From NCBI GenBank assembly GCA_011754105.1, contig JAAKDF010000006.1, forward strand, positions 1-64,000: DNA of 64,000 nucleotides. The letters run 5' to 3'. Within the stretch, counting starts at the first letter, position 1. Each line of letters opens with the position of its first letter. This document shows positions 1 through 9,720 of the stretch, piece after piece. Below the pieces are notes generated by a model. The model had not been told where the DNA came from. It worked only from the letters and a program-made list of their open reading frames with translations, and made no database searches. A program made the position numbers and the translations under genes. The DNA is from Serratia symbiotica (GTDB taxonomy: Bacteria; Pseudomonadota; Gammaproteobacteria; Enterobacterales; Enterobacteriaceae).

Positions 1-352
1 GCACGAGGATTAGATCACTCTTCTTCTATCAAAATAGCGATTTTGATTCCGTGGCCAAGTAAAAGTTCAAGATTTCCAACTGGAAGGCTTAAACGGAGAC
101 AACACACGGAGGGAAAGTATGACAAGTTATTACCGACGTTCGATAGCTGAAATAGCTATATGCAGAGTAAAACAGCTATTTGGTGGTCACCTGTCGCTGC
201 AAGATTATGATGAGCAAGTTGCAAAGGCTATGGCCATGAGCTATGCATTAAACAAGATGACGCTGGCCGGTATGCCAGAAACTCTACGCGTTGCCTGAAA
301 GATGCCCATTCATGGGGCTTTTTATTCTAAATCTAATTTATTCAACAAAGCC
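1..352 (+). mobile_element. IS903-like (IS5 family) element remnant, internally deleted
   Basis: The segment opens inside the left end of an element that recurs four more times in this window, then jumps to the transposase C-terminus. That part translates with motifs such as QLFGGHLSLQDYD and ALNKMTLAGMP, which match the end of IS903-type DDE transposases. It finishes with the outward-facing end ATTTATTCAACAAAGCC (336-352), close to the reverse complement of the IS903 terminal inverted repeat GGCTTTGTTGAATAAATC. Most of the transposase, including the catalytic core, is missing, so the copy is dead. The true left end lies upstream of the window. Confidence 0.85.
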
Positions 353-359
353 CAACAAC

Positions 360-445
360 GCCCTATTTTATTTGCTATTTTATACCTGCGCAGCGCTAAC
401 TATCCTCACGTACCCCTATACGCTACCTAATTAATAAGATAATAC
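360..445. repeat. Dispersed intergenic repeat, degraded copy
   Basis: This stretch begins CCCTATTTTATTTGCTATTTTA and continues with a CTATCCTCACGTA block. The same two blocks in the same order occur near 59.7-59.9 kb and 63.8-63.9 kb, and the first block alone at 15.9 kb and 38.5 kb. It lies between the IS remnant and pncB and codes for nothing visible. The family is unnamed here; it behaves like a non-autonomous dispersed repeat. Confidence 0.6.
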
Positions 446-471
446 ATTTAGCGAGGGTGCTATAACACGCT

Positions 472-1643
472 ATGACTCAATACGCTTCTCCCATTTTGAC
501 ATCACTGCTTGATACTGACGCCTATAAGTTTCATATGCAGCAAGCCGTGTTACACCGCTATCCCACAATCAGCATTGCAGCGAAATTACTGCTGTCGTGG
601 TAACGAGTTGCTTGGTAAGTATGCCGATGAGATCCGTGCTCAAGTCGCACTGATGAGCTAATTGGCGCTGACAGACGCATAATTTACCTATCTCTCAGGA
701 CTTCCTTTTTTCAGCCATTACTATCTAAATTGGCTGCTATATTTTCGCTACCATCTGCAGTAGGTTAGTATCTAAAACCGCAGTAGCAAACTACAGATAC
801 GTATCGCCGGGCCGTAGTGCGAGGTAATCATATGGGGAATGCGACTACTAGGGGTAATCAGCGATGTTGTACAAACGCCAGAGGTCACCCCGAAACTGGT
901 TGTCGCCCATCTGCGCAGCAATTTGTTACAATTAAACCCCCTGGCTAGCGATATGGATATCTCGCGTTTCAAGATGGTGGACTTTGGCACGTGTCACCGT
1001 TTCTCGCAGGGCTTGCAGCAGGGGATTATCAGCACTATGAAGGCAAAGTTCCCGTATTTGGCCAGTACCAGCAATTATGATCTGCCGCATCAGTGGGATC
1101 TAGCACCGGTTGGTACCCAGGCGCATGAATGCTTCTAGGATCACTAGCAGATCAGCAACAGGCTTTATCCAACAGCCATCACGCTGCTTTGCATGCTTGG
1201 CTGGATGAATATCCGAATCAGCTCAGCATCGCGCTAACCGACTGCATCACTATGGATGCCTTCCTGCTCGATTTGGGATCGCAAAACGTTACCAAGGACT
1301 GCGCTACGATTCGGGAGATCCGTTCGCATGTGGCACGAAAGCGATCGCCCATTACTGGGCACTTGGCATTGACCAGATTAGTAAAACACTGGTGTTCTCA
1401 GATAACTTTGATCTGGATAAGGCGCGGTCGCTGTACCGCCATGTCTACCAGCACATCAATCTGGTGTTCGGCATCGGCAACCACTTTACCTGCGATATTC
1501 CGGGCGTTAAGCTGCTGAATATTTTAATTAAATTAATCTAATGTAAAGGTAACCCGGTAGCCAATATTTTCTATAGCACAGGGAAAACTATCTGTCAGGA
1601 TCAAGCTTTTGTCAAAGCTTTGCGCAAATCATTTGATCTCTAA
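472..1643 (+). pseudogene. pncB: pncB remnant (nicotinate phosphoribosyltransferase)
   Basis: PncB makes nicotinate mononucleotide from nicotinate and PRPP in NAD salvage. The start is recognisable ([20 protein letters not shown]), as are internal stretches in several frames ([27 protein letters not shown]-like, GTQAHE) and the end [11 protein letters not shown] followed by a stop. In between are several frameshifts and stops, so no full-length product of about 400 residues is possible. pncB upstream of asnS and an ompF-type porin is the standard enterobacterial order. nadD is intact at 10.9 kb, so NAD synthesis probably depends on the de novo route or on other salvage genes outside the window. 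Confidence 0.9.
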
Positions 1644-1815
1644 CACTGGTGAAAACCCCCGTTTTAACTTTCTTTGCCGGATATAGCACTTAGAAATGTG
1701 GCCATCATCTGAAGATTTCTGCTTGTGCTCTGCCATTCGGCAAGTAACATAGCAAGCATCTCCATATTCTTAGGTTATCAGCCAATTCTAAACCAAATGT
1801 TGAAGAGAGAAATCT

Positions 1816-3216
1816 ATGAGCGTAGTGCCTGTAGTCGATGTGCTGCATAGTCGTGCTGCAGTTGGCAGTGAAGTCACCGTGCGTGGATGGGTACGTACCC
1901 GGAGAGATTCTAAAGCAGGTATCTCCTTTCTGGTCGTCTATGACGGTTCCTGCTTTAATCCTTTACAGGCTGTGGTTGATCATTCTCTGCCGAATTATCA
2001 AGATGAAGTACTACACCTTACCACTGGTTGTTCGATTGAAGTCACGGGCAAGGTTGTCGCATCGCCAGGTAAAGGCCAAAGTTTCGAGTTGCATGTTACT
2101 GCTATCAACGTGTTCGGCTGGGTAGACGATCCAGACACTTATCCCATGGCAGCCAAACGTCACAGCATTGAGTATCTGCGTGAAGTAGCCCATTTGCGCC
2201 CACGGACCAACCTGATCGGCGCTGTGGCGCGCGTGCGCCATACCTTGGCACAGGCTATTCACCGCTACTATCACGAGAATGGGTTTTTCTGGGTATCTAC
2301 CCCACTGATTACCGCCTCTGATACCGAAGGTGCTGGCGAAATGTTTCGCGTTTCTACGCTGGATCTGGAAAACCTACCGCGCAACAACCAAGGTGCTACT
2401 GATTTCAGCGAAGACTTCTTCGGCGAAGAAGCTTTCCTGACTGTATCCGGCCAGTTAAATGGCGAAACCTACGCCTGCGCGCTATCAAAAATATATACCT
2501 TTGGCCCAACCTTCCGTGCTGAAAACTCCAACACCAGCCGCCATCTTGCGGAGTTCTGGATGGTCGAGCCGGAAGTCGCTTTTGCTACACTGTATGACGT
2601 TGCCACACTGGCAGAGAAAATGCTGAAGTATGTGTTCCAGGCAGTCTTGAATGAGCGTATAGACGATATGAAATTCTTCGCCGAGCGTGTCGACAAAGAC
2701 GCCATCGTTCGCCTGCAACGTTTTGTTTCTTCCGATTTCGCGCAGGTTGATTACACTGAAGCAGTAGAGATCCTTCTCGCTTCCGGCCAGAACTTTGAAA
2801 ACCCAGTATCGTGGGGCATTGACTTTTCTTCCGAGCATGAGTGCTATCTTGCGGAGAAACATTTCAAGTCCCCTGTGGTGGTGAAAAATTACCCAAAAGA
2901 CATCAAAGCCTTCTATATGCGCATGAATAAAGATGGCAAAACTGTGGCGTCAATGGACGTATTGGCACCTGGTATCGGTGAGATCATTGGCGGATCTCAG
3001 CGTGAAGAGCGCCTAGATGTGCTAGATCAGCGTCTGGCAGATATGGGGATGAATAAAGAAGACTACGGGTGGTATCGTGACTTGCGTCGCTACGGGACCG
3101 TACCTCACGCCGGCTTTGGTTTAGGCTTTGAACGTTTAATCGCCTACGTCACCGGTGTACAAAACGTACGTGATGTAATCCCTTTTCCACGTACTCCACG
3201 TAATGTAAGATTCTAA
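1816..3216 (+). CDS. asnS: Asparaginyl-tRNA synthetase
   Basis: Charges tRNA-Asn with asparagine in the cytoplasm. The 466 residues equal the E. coli enzyme length. An N-terminal OB-fold anticodon-binding domain (about 1-110) precedes the class II catalytic core, where motif 2 ([21 protein letters not shown] region, about 236-256) and motif 3 ([15 protein letters not shown], about 433-447) are visible. The ATG follows the purine-rich AAGAGAGAAATCT. A terminator-like hairpin follows the stop. No lesion is seen. The gene stands between the dead pncB and the porin and is presumably transcribed alone. Confidence 0.98.
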   Translation: MSVVPVVDVLHSRAAVGSEVTVRGWVRTRRDSKAGISFLVVYDGSCFNPLQAVVDHSLPNYQDEVLHLTTGCSIEVTGKVVASPGKGQSFELHVTAINVFGWVDDPDTYPMAAKRHSIEYLREVAHLRPRTNLIGAVARVRHTLAQAIHRYYHENGFFWVSTPLITASDTEGAGEMFRVSTLDLENLPRNNQGATDFSEDFFGEEAFLTVSGQLNGETYACALSKIYTFGPTFRAENSNTSRHLAEFWMVEPEVAFATLYDVATLAEKMLKYVFQAVLNERIDDMKFFAERVDKDAIVRLQRFVSSDFAQVDYTEAVEILLASGQNFENPVSWGIDFSSEHECYLAEKHFKSPVVVKNYPKDIKAFYMRMNKDGKTVASMDVLAPGIGEIIGGSQREERLDVLDQRLADMGMNKEDYGWYRDLRRYGTVPHAGFGLGFERLIAYVTGVQNVRDVIPFPRTPRNVRF

Positions 3217-3260
3217 ATTAACCATTTCAAACACCTTTTTAACGATATTTATAACAAAAC

Positions 3261-3287
3261 AAGGCCAGATTTACGCTGGCCTTTGTG
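3261..3287 (+). terminator. Terminator-like hairpin after asnS
   Basis: An 8-bp stem, AAGGCCAG pairing with CTGGCCTT, encloses a seven-base loop and is followed by a short T-containing tail (TGTGCATTT). It lies 45 bp after the asnS stop. The T-tract is weak, so termination efficiency is uncertain. Confidence 0.6.
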
Positions 3288-3299
3288 CATTTATAGATA

Positions 3300-3521
3300 A
3301 TGATCCATATCACAAAGCTCCCAGAATTTTACAATTAGTAACATATAGTTACTTTTTAAAACTATATCGAGAGATTAGTAGCATTTTCTTTCTAGATTAA
3401 CCTGCCCGTGAATGGAACACTGCGTTCAGACATAGTTCGGCACCAATCTATCAACAATAGTTCAAAAGGATTATTGTTGGCAGTGGCACAAATGCCAGAA
3501 AAACACCAATGAGGGTAATTA
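3300..3521 (+). promoter_or_regulatory. Porin upstream region with an OmpR-like sequence
   Basis: The gap between asnS and the porin is AT-rich. It contains TAACATATAGTTACTTTTTAAAAC around 3340-3362, which resembles the TTTAC...GAAAC pattern of OmpR sites upstream of ompF. A GAGGG ribosome binding site stands about 9 bases before the start. Position and gene identity make OmpR control likely, but the match is by eye and no single promoter is firmly placed. Confidence 0.4.
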
Positions 3522-4619
3522 ATGATGAAGAACAACATTCTTAAAGTAGTAATCCCAGCTCTGTTTGCTGCGGGTGCAGCAAACGCAGCAGAAATCTACA
3601 ACAAAGACGGCAACAAGTTGAATCTGTACGGTACAGTTGCCGGTCTGCATTTTTTATCCAAAGATAAACATGAAAATAAAGATAAATCCTATGCTCGTAT
3701 GGGATTCAAAGGGGAAACCAAGATTACTGACCAACTGACTGGCTATGGTCAGTGGGAATACGAGCTTACGACTAACCGCTCTGAATCTCTAGGTTCCAGA
3801 GGTAGCAAAACTCGTCTGGGCTTTGCTGGTTTGAAATTTTCTGACTACGGTTCATTCGATTACGGCCGTAACTACGGCGTACTGTACAACGTGGAGAGCT
3901 GGACAAATTCACTACCGGAGTTTAGTGGCGACACTTACTCTTCTGCCGACAATTTCATGACTAGTCGTACCAGCAGCGTTGCAACTTACCGTAACAACAA
4001 TTTATTCGGCTTGGTTGAAGGACTAAACTTCGCTTTGCAGTATCAAGGAAAAAACACTGCGAAAGAACGCAACATCGAGGAACAAAACAGCGAAGGATGG
4101 GGGATATCCTCTACTTATGATATCAGTGAAGGCATAAGCATTGGTGCTGCCTATGCGTCCTCTAACCGTACCGAAACACAGAAGTCAAATGATAAAGAGC
4201 TTGGCAAAAAGGCTGAGGCCTGGACTGTGGGTACAAAATACGACGCCAACAACGTTTACCTGGCAGCAATGTACGCAGAAACCCGAAACATGACGCCATT
4301 CGGTAAAGACTCCTATGAGAATGGCATCGCTAACAAAACTCACAACTTCGAAGTTACCGCACAGTACCGATTCGACTTTGGCCTACGTCCAGCAGTGTCC
4401 TACCTGCAATCTAAAGGTAAGAACATACACTACTCCGGAACAGCGCATAACCAAGATCTTGTTAAATATATCTCTGTTGGTAGCACTTACGAATTTAACA
4501 AAAATATGTCCACTTATGTTGATTACAAAATCAACCTGATGAACGACAACGAGTTCACTAAAGCCATTGGCACAACTACCGATAATATCGTTGCTCTGGG
4601 TCTGGTTTACCAGTTCTAA
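3522..4619 (+). CDS. ompF: OmpF/OmpC-type trimeric outer-membrane porin
   Basis: General diffusion porin for small hydrophilic solutes. The 365-residue precursor starts MMK as in E. coli OmpF, has a cleavable signal peptide of about 22 residues (ending AANA before [10 protein letters not shown]), and ends in the typical GLVYQF with C-terminal Phe for Bam recognition. The L3 constriction loop region reads PEFSGDTY; most OmpF-type porins have PEFGGD, so one Gly is Ser here. Synteny asnS-ompF-aspC matches E. coli, which favours ompF over ompC. A palindromic repeat separates the stop from the strong terminator at 4882. Confidence 0.93.
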   Translation: MMKNNILKVVIPALFAAGAANAAEIYNKDGNKLNLYGTVAGLHFLSKDKHENKDKSYARMGFKGETKITDQLTGYGQWEYELTTNRSESLGSRGSKTRLGFAGLKFSDYGSFDYGRNYGVLYNVESWTNSLPEFSGDTYSSADNFMTSRTSSVATYRNNNLFGLVEGLNFALQYQGKNTAKERNIEEQNSEGWGISSTYDISEGISIGAAYASSNRTETQKSNDKELGKKAEAWTVGTKYDANNVYLAAMYAETRNMTPFGKDSYENGIANKTHNFEVTAQYRFDFGLRPAVSYLQSKGKNIHYSGTAHNQDLVKYISVGSTYEFNKNMSTYVDYKINLMNDNEFTKAIGTTTDNIVALGLVYQF

Positions 4620-4649
4620 GTTATTGCGCTTAACTCCAATTTAGCGTCT

Positions 4650-4858
4650 ATAACCCTAAATAATTCGCTTTACAGGAAAGGCAGTAACCTAGCGAAAAAT
4701 CGGTCGTAAACCGACTCTAACGGCGCCTGTGCTGCCTCGCAGACGGGACCTCAGGGTTAAGGTTTATGGATTTACCCAGAAGCACATTCAACAGTCAGTA
4801 AATGGGGTAAGCGAGGAAAGCTAGCGCACAAGCAACATGAAGTATAGCGGATATATTT
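4650..4858. repeat. Palindromic enterobacterial intergenic repeat
   Basis: The left edge AACCCTAAATAATTCG...CAGGAAAGGCAGTAA and the right edge ACATGAAGTATAGCGGATATA are the two ends of a palindromic repeat common in Serratia and Yersinia intergenic DNA (ends of the type AAATAATTCGAGTTGCAGGAAGGC and TTGAAGTATGACGGGTATA). A related copy lies at 19713-19818 and a half copy at 63731. It sits between the porin stop and its terminator, so it is probably transcribed in the porin mRNA 3' end. The exact family name was not verified. Confidence 0.65.
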
Positions 4859-4881
4859 AGTTAGAAATAAGGCTTCGGCTT

Positions 4882-4916
4882 AATGTCGATCACCTTAGGT
4901 GATCGACATTTTTTTT
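4882..4916 (+). terminator. Strong Rho-independent terminator of the porin gene
   Basis: A perfect 13-bp stem (AATGTCGATCACC with GGTGATCGACATT) around a TTA loop is followed directly by a run of T. It is the clearest terminator in the window. It lies about 260 bp past the porin stop, with the palindromic repeat between them. Confidence 0.9.
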
Positions 4917-5672
4917 GATAGGTCTTTGACTCTTCCTTCTCTAACCTCTTGGAATAATTTTGCGTCCACCGAAAGCGTAATACCAGATTAACAGGTCTGT
5001 TCATAACAGTGCTTTAAATGACCCTGTATCGTCCACGATAATGGCTGATAAGCAAAAACGTAAAACCTTATTGAATGTGCGCTCACCATCCCGTGTTTGG
5101 CCTCAGGGTATCTTCATTCTCTTTTCCAAAGCTGCGAATAAAGTTCATTCACGCGCATAGCCGTATAACGCAATCGACAATATCCTTGATATTAACGGTC
5201 TGGGAAATAGGACACTGGCTGAATACTGCCATACCGATGCCCAGCTACACTATAGATCCCATTAGAAGTTTGCGCCTGCGAAAAGTAACATCTCATTAGG
5301 CGTTAATGCTTGCCCGATCATGCTGACAGGCAAGCAAGTAGGCAAAGGGTTGAAGATACTATGGAGAGCTAAGATTGATAGTGCTTGAGTTAATTACATA
5401 AACAATGTTCATAAATGAACCCGTGTTACACCCGTATACGCATCGTTCAAACGATTTTACAATGATTAGCATTAGTGCATCGGCTCTGTTTTTTTGTACG
5501 TTCCGCTAACTTTTTATCCTGCTATTTTCCCCTTTTCAATAGTTTTTTCTATTGGCCTGACCTACTTTATAATGATTGCAGTGTTTTTATCGTAAGCAGT
5601 TGGCAAACCCCATCACTGGCGCTACCCTGATGCGATCCGTCTGATTAACTCCGAGATTTGGAAATCCCCGAC
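4917..5672. other. Non-coding gap between ompF and aspC
   Basis: About 750 bases hold no recognisable gene. A 74-codon ORF on the plus strand (5075-5299) and interrupted minus-strand frames show no family I know; the stretch may be an eroded gene. The last 150 bases are AT-rich and presumably hold the aspC promoter, but no clear -35/-10 pair was identified. Confidence 0.5.
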
Positions 5673-6863
5673 ATGTTTAAAAAAATTACTGCTGCACCAG
5701 CCGACCCAATCCTGGGTCTGGCCGATATCTTCCGTACGGACGCCCGCCTAAATAAAATCAACCTTAGCATTGGTACTTATCAAGATGAAACTGGTAACAC
5801 TCCGGTGCTAACCAGCGTTAAAAAAGCTGAGCAATATCTGCTGGAGAATGAGACCACCAAAAACTATCTCAGTATTGAAGGTATTCCGGCATTCGCCCAC
5901 TGCACGCAAGAGCTGCTGTTAGGCAAACAAAGTACTATCATAGCCGACAAGCGCGCACGTACCGCGCAAACGCCCGGCGGTACAGGTGCCCTGCGGGTAG
6001 CAGCTGACTTTATAGCCAATCAAACCAATGCTAAGCAAATCTGGATCAGCAATCCCAGCTGGCCAAACCATAAAAACGTCTTCACCGCTGTGGGTCTGGA
6101 AGTGCGGGAATATACCTACTATGACGCTGATAACCATGCGTTAGATTTTGATGGCCTGCTGGGTAGCTTGAAGCAGGCACAGACCGACGACGTAGTGTTG
6201 TTCCACGGTTGCTGCCATAACCCGACTGGCATCGATCCTACCGCCGAACAATGGCGCCAATTGGCTGAGCTTTCCGCCATCCACGGCTGGTTACCGCTAT
6301 TCGATTTTGCATACCAAGGTTTTGCCAAGGGTCTGGAAGAAGATGCTGAGGGCCTACGTATTTTTGCTGCCCAACATCAGGAGTTGATCGTCGCCAGTTC
6401 TTACTCAAAAAATTTCGGATTGTACAATGAACGCGTTGGGGCCTGCACTCTAATGGCTATAGACGTTGAAACTGCTTATCGCGCATTCAGCCAAGTGAAG
6501 GCGGCTATTCGCGCTAACTATTCCAACCCGCCGTCTCATGGGGCAGCCATAGTAGCTAACATCCTGACCAATGACGCACTGCGTACACTGTGGGTGCAGG
6601 AACTGACTGATATGCGCCAACGTATCTACAGTATGCGTCAGTTATTTGTGAATACCTTAAAGGAGAAGATCGCTCAGCAGGACTTTGAGTTTATTATCAG
6701 CCAGAACGGCATGTTCTCATTTAGTGGTCTGACCAAAGAACAAGTTATACGCCTACGTGATGAATTTGGCGTGTACGCGTTAAACTCTGGCCGTATTAAC
6801 TTTGCGGGCATGACGCCAGATAACATGACACCGTTGTGTGAAGCCATCGTTGCCGTGCTGTAA
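5673..6863 (+). CDS. aspC: Aspartate aminotransferase (PLP)
   Basis: Interconverts aspartate/2-oxoglutarate and oxaloacetate/glutamate, and also takes aromatic amino acids; cytoplasmic. The start is set at ATG 5673, giving 396 residues as in E. coli, rather than the upstream in-frame ATG of the ORF track; the protein begins [20 protein letters not shown] like E. coli AspC. The PLP lysine lies in [15 protein letters not shown] (about 246), and [13 protein letters not shown] and HGCCHNPTG are the other fold I signatures. The C-terminus [13 protein letters not shown] is complete. It converges with gloC, with 68 bp between the stops. Confidence 0.97.
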   Translation: MFKKITAAPADPILGLADIFRTDARLNKINLSIGTYQDETGNTPVLTSVKKAEQYLLENETTKNYLSIEGIPAFAHCTQELLLGKQSTIIADKRARTAQTPGGTGALRVAADFIANQTNAKQIWISNPSWPNHKNVFTAVGLEVREYTYYDADNHALDFDGLLGSLKQAQTDDVVLFHGCCHNPTGIDPTAEQWRQLAELSAIHGWLPLFDFAYQGFAKGLEEDAEGLRIFAAQHQELIVASSYSKNFGLYNERVGACTLMAIDVETAYRAFSQVKAAIRANYSNPPSHGAAIVANILTNDALRTLWVQELTDMRQRIYSMRQLFVNTLKEKIAQQDFEFIISQNGMFSFSGLTKEQVIRLRDEFGVYALNSGRINFAGMTPDNMTPLCEAIVAVL

Positions 6864-6931
6864 GCACACCGGCATATAGCCACGGGGGCACTCACCGCTT
6901 CCATTATATTTCTACAAGGAAATAATAACCT

Positions 6932-7579
6932 TTACCTGGGCGGTGGAGCTTCACGCAGGAACGGATTGGTTTGCCGCTCATGTCCGAATGAGGACATAGA
7001 TCCGTGTCCGGGAATAAAGCCCATGTCGTCACCCTGCGGCAACAACTTAGTTCGAATGGCTTTGATCAGCGCCTGATGGTCGCTACGCGGAAAATCGCTG
7101 CGCCCGACGCCGCCGCTAAACAGCACGTCTCCTACCAACGCTAAGCGCGCTTGCTGGTTGATAAAGACAATATGACCCGGAGTATGGCCAGGGCAATGCA
7201 ACACTTTGAGCGTCATCTCCCCCACCTTAACCTCATCACCTTCTGCCAACCACTTAGTCGGCATTAACGGCGCGCATTCTTCCAAACCAAACATTTGGCT
7301 TTGCGCTGGCAGGTGGCCCACCAAAAAAGCATCTTCTTTGTCCGGCCCCAAAATAGGCACCTGATAATGCTCAGCTAGCTCTGCTGCAGCACCAACGTGG
7401 TCAAGATGGCCATGCGTCAGCATGATCTGAGAGAGGGTCACCCCATGTTGAGCCACTTCGGCTTTTATTTTTTCCGCATCACCGCCGGGATCGACCAGCG
7501 CCGCCTGCTGGGTATATTCACACCAAATCAGGCTACAGTTCTGACTGAAAGCAGTAACAGGAATAATATGATATTTCAT
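6932..7579 (-). CDS. gloC: Type II glyoxalase / metallo-beta-lactamase-fold hydrolase
   Basis: GloC (YcbL) hydrolyses S-lactoylglutathione in methylglyoxal detoxification. From [15 protein letters not shown] the protein has 215 residues, the length of E. coli YcbL; the track start seven codons upstream is less likely. The metal-binding THGHLDHVG motif (about 54-62), [27 protein letters not shown] and the late GHG histidine are all present. In E. coli it follows ycbK, whose remnant lies just upstream here, and converges with aspC as here. Confidence 0.93.
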   Translation of the reverse strand: MKYHIIPVTAFSQNCSLIWCEYTQQAALVDPGGDAEKIKAEVAQHGVTLSQIMLTHGHLDHVGAAAELAEHYQVPILGPDKEDAFLVGHLPAQSQMFGLEECAPLMPTKWLAEGDEVKVGEMTLKVLHCPGHTPGHIVFINQQARLALVGDVLFSGGVGRSDFPRSDHQALIKAIRTKLLPQGDDMGFIPGHGSMSSFGHERQTNPFLREAPPPR

Positions 7580-7654
7580 AATGCTCAAATAATAACACAA
7601 ACTCCATACTCAGCAAGCTGGCTCTATTCACCTATGGGCAGCACGATTGACAAC

Positions 7655-8012
7655 TCCTTACCGGGCCAGTATCTATATGTACAATGTTGCTTCGTGGGTA
7701 AACACCCTACACTACTAGCGTGCATTTTAATGCCGATTTACGGATATTGCTTAGTTGGATGCCTTTAATATAGAAATCTAAAGCCTGCCCTTTGGTGTGG
7801 TAACTGTGCCTAGCCACACCACGGCTGTGCGCCCGCAATTCGTTATTGGTATCCACATAACGCGATATCCTAAAATCAACTGTACCGGCTTGCTAGTACC
7901 TAGCAGTCCTTGCATGCGATAAAGATGATCAAAAAGACGGAGATCAATCGATTTAATTTTATGGGAACGATAATCACCGAACAGATCATTAAGCTGCATT
8001 ACCTGCCAATAA
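7655..8012 (-). pseudogene. mepK: ycbK (mepK) remnant, DUF882 peptidase
   Basis: The reverse strand translates in pieces to LNDLFGDYRSHKIKSIDLRLFDHLYRMQGLLGTSKPVQLILGYR, then after a frameshift SYHTKGQALDFYIKGIQLSNIRKSAL, and finally YPRSNIVHIDTGP. These match the C-terminal two thirds of the enterobacterial YcbK murein endopeptidase family. The twin-arginine signal region and first third are absent, replaced upstream by the phd-doc segment. The usual neighbours ldtD and mukB are missing. Confidence 0.85.
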
Positions 8013-8039
8013 GCGAAATCAGCGTTGAGCCAACAATGT

Positions 8040-8261
8040 ATGATTATCTATACATCAACCCAGACACGCGCCAATATAGCCGCCGTACTGGATGCAGCCA
8101 CGAATGGCGAGCCATTGGCGATTACCCGGCATGATGGTTCCGCCGCTGTGGTGATAAGCAATGCTGATTTTGAGGCGTACCAAAAAGCGAAGCTGGACGC
8201 TGAGTTTAATCATATCATGCAAGGCCACGGCCGGACTATTATGGCGCTGACTGACCGATGA
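8040..8261 (+). CDS. Phd/YefM-type antitoxin
   Basis: A 73-residue protein starting MIIYTSTQTRANIAAVLDAA, with the pattern ITRHDGSAAVVISNADFEAYQ typical of the Phd/YefM fold, then a C-terminal toxin-binding tail. Such proteins bind the Doc toxin and their own promoter. ATG 8040 is chosen because homologues begin just before YTSTQ; an in-frame ATG at 8025 is possible. The stop overlaps the doc start as ATGA, the usual TA operon layout. The reading frame is intact while the toxin is broken. The pair is absent from the E. coli ycbK-aspC locus and so looks acquired. Confidence 0.85.
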   Translation: MIIYTSTQTRANIAAVLDAATNGEPLAITRHDGSAAVVISNADFEAYQKAKLDAEFNHIMQGHGRTIMALTDR

Positions 8262-8633
8262 GATGGATTAGCGCCAGTGAGATCCTTATATTTCACGACA
8301 AGATTTTGCAGCTTTCCCTGGTGTGCAGGGTATGCCTGACACAGGGAAAGCTGCGGCAATTATTCACCGCGTGCATAATATAGCGAATTATGAAGGCGTA
8401 ACGGATTTTTTCGATCTGACCGCAGTGTATTGGGTAGCTATTGCCAGTGGGCATATCTTTAACAATAGCAACAAGCGCAATGCATTTTTACTACGATGGA
8501 CTTCCTTGGCCGAAACAGTGTGCTTATCCGTGATGTGGGTAACGAGCTGGAAGTGCTGACAGTGTGTGCTGCCACGGGTGAAATGAGCGTTGCACAATTA
8601 GTTCAGCGATTGCGGAAAATAATGGAGGGATGA
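8258..8633 (+). pseudogene. doc toxin (Fic/Doc family), two frameshifts
   Basis: Doc-type toxins phosphorylate EF-Tu. The start MRWISASEILIFHDKILQ overlaps the antitoxin stop. The frame then breaks near 8310 (a base missing before TTTCCCTGGTGTGC), resumes as GMPDTGKAAAIIHRVHNIANYEGVTDFFDLTAVYWVAIA with the catalytic GHIFNNSNKRNAF (Fic motif HxFx[DN]xNKR), and breaks again near 8490 at a T-run. It ends in a third frame as LTVCAATGEMSVAQLVQRLRKIMEG. The catalytic motif itself is intact; the two lesions destroy the product. Confidence 0.85.
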
Positions 8634-8775
8634 GTGTTTACCCATCATTTCGTCTAGCCGTCCTCCGAAACAGCGCTAGATGCACTCTTTAACGTCTGGG
8701 TAAATCAGCTTGATGATCCGGAGGCTTTGGCTGTTGCCATGTAGCTGATTGCGTGACGTATATCAACAAATCCCA

Positions 8776-9312
8776 TCTACGGCTAAATGCAATTTTCTTT
8801 AGATCCGCCATTTTCCCTGACCGCATTTTTTACCTTTCACTGCCCTTTACCCAAGACGTTGAGCTCGTTAGAGTCGATAACTAGGTGTGTAATTTCATCC
8901 GGCGTTGTGGTTTTAAACGGGAAATTAACGGACTTCTCCCGCTTACTGATGCAGGTATAGTCTGGGCAGTTAAACGGCACTTTCATAATTGTGAAAATAG
9001 AGTCGAGGAAGCCCTGGAGGGCGCAAAGTATCAGGCCGAAAATCAGTTTCAGCATCAATGCTCTGGTCATTGCTATATCGGAATAATGTTGTGGGAGACC
9101 ACGCAGAGAAGATTTTGCCTCGCAGTCCCAGGCGTGAAGTGCCGTTTTATCCAGCCAGAAAGTGAGTGAACCCCGAGTGATAATGGCGTTCTTGTAAGCC
9201 TTCCAGTTGTTGATCTTGAACTTTTGCTTAGCCACGCAATGTCGCTATTTTGATAGCAGGAGAGTGATCTGATCCTCGTGCCAGCAAAATGTTCAATTTA
9301 TTCAACAACGCC
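8776..9312 (-). mobile_element. IS903-like element remnant, 5' half only
   Basis: The terminal repeat near 9296-9312 and the transposase start MAKQKFKINNWKAYKNAIITRGSL run on the minus strand to LNVLGKGQ, then through a frameshift to RKLHLAVD, where similarity stops. The second half and the other inverted repeat are missing. It is the same family as the copies at 1, 29.2, 35.0 and 38.6 kb. Plus-strand ORFs here are shadows. Confidence 0.88.
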
Positions 9313-9720
9313 CCTGCAAAGTAAAAACGCCCATCTGAAACAGTCTGGGCAGATTGCTCAGGCCAATCTCAACCTGGGACAATAGCAGCCTGAGCCTGAC
9401 GGCGCAAAAGAACCAGGAAGATCTTGCCAACAAACAGTGGGAACTGAGCCTAAAAGAGGGAGAAAACAACAGCAAGGGGCAGACTACCCAGTAAAATGCC
9501 GTAAAAAAGATGCAAGACTACGTGGGCGCGTATCAAAACCATGTCGATCAGGTCTCCAACATGCTGGACACCATCAACCGTGTGAAAGTAATTGACCCCA
9601 AGGCGTTTGACGGTGTGTCAGGTTTTGGCGGAGGCATTAAGTCCATAATCCCCGGGACAGCGGCAGCGGATGCCTGGGCACAGATAGAACAGGTGAAGGG
9701 GTAGGCGCGTCAGATAGGGT
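9313..9720 (+). pseudogene. Phage virion/DNA-injection protein remnant
   Basis: Reading through one or two breaks gives ...NKQWELSLKEGENNSKGQ..., a helical Gln/Asn/Lys-rich segment, followed by VGAYQNHVDQVSNMLDTINRVKV and FDGVSGFGGGIKSIIPG. It looks like the C-terminal region of a podovirus-type internal virion or ejection protein, but I cannot name the family with certainty. The adjoining transglycosylase remnant supports a phage origin. Direct abutment with the IS remnant suggests an IS-mediated deletion of the rest of a prophage. Confidence 0.55.

Noticed and set aside
5075-5299. 74-aa ORF in the ompF-aspC gap
   Set aside because: No recognisable family, no ribosome site, and composition fits chance opening; kept only as part of a gap entry.
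8885-9169. 94-aa plus-strand ORF
   Set aside because: Antisense shadow of the IS903-like transposase remnant on the minus strand.
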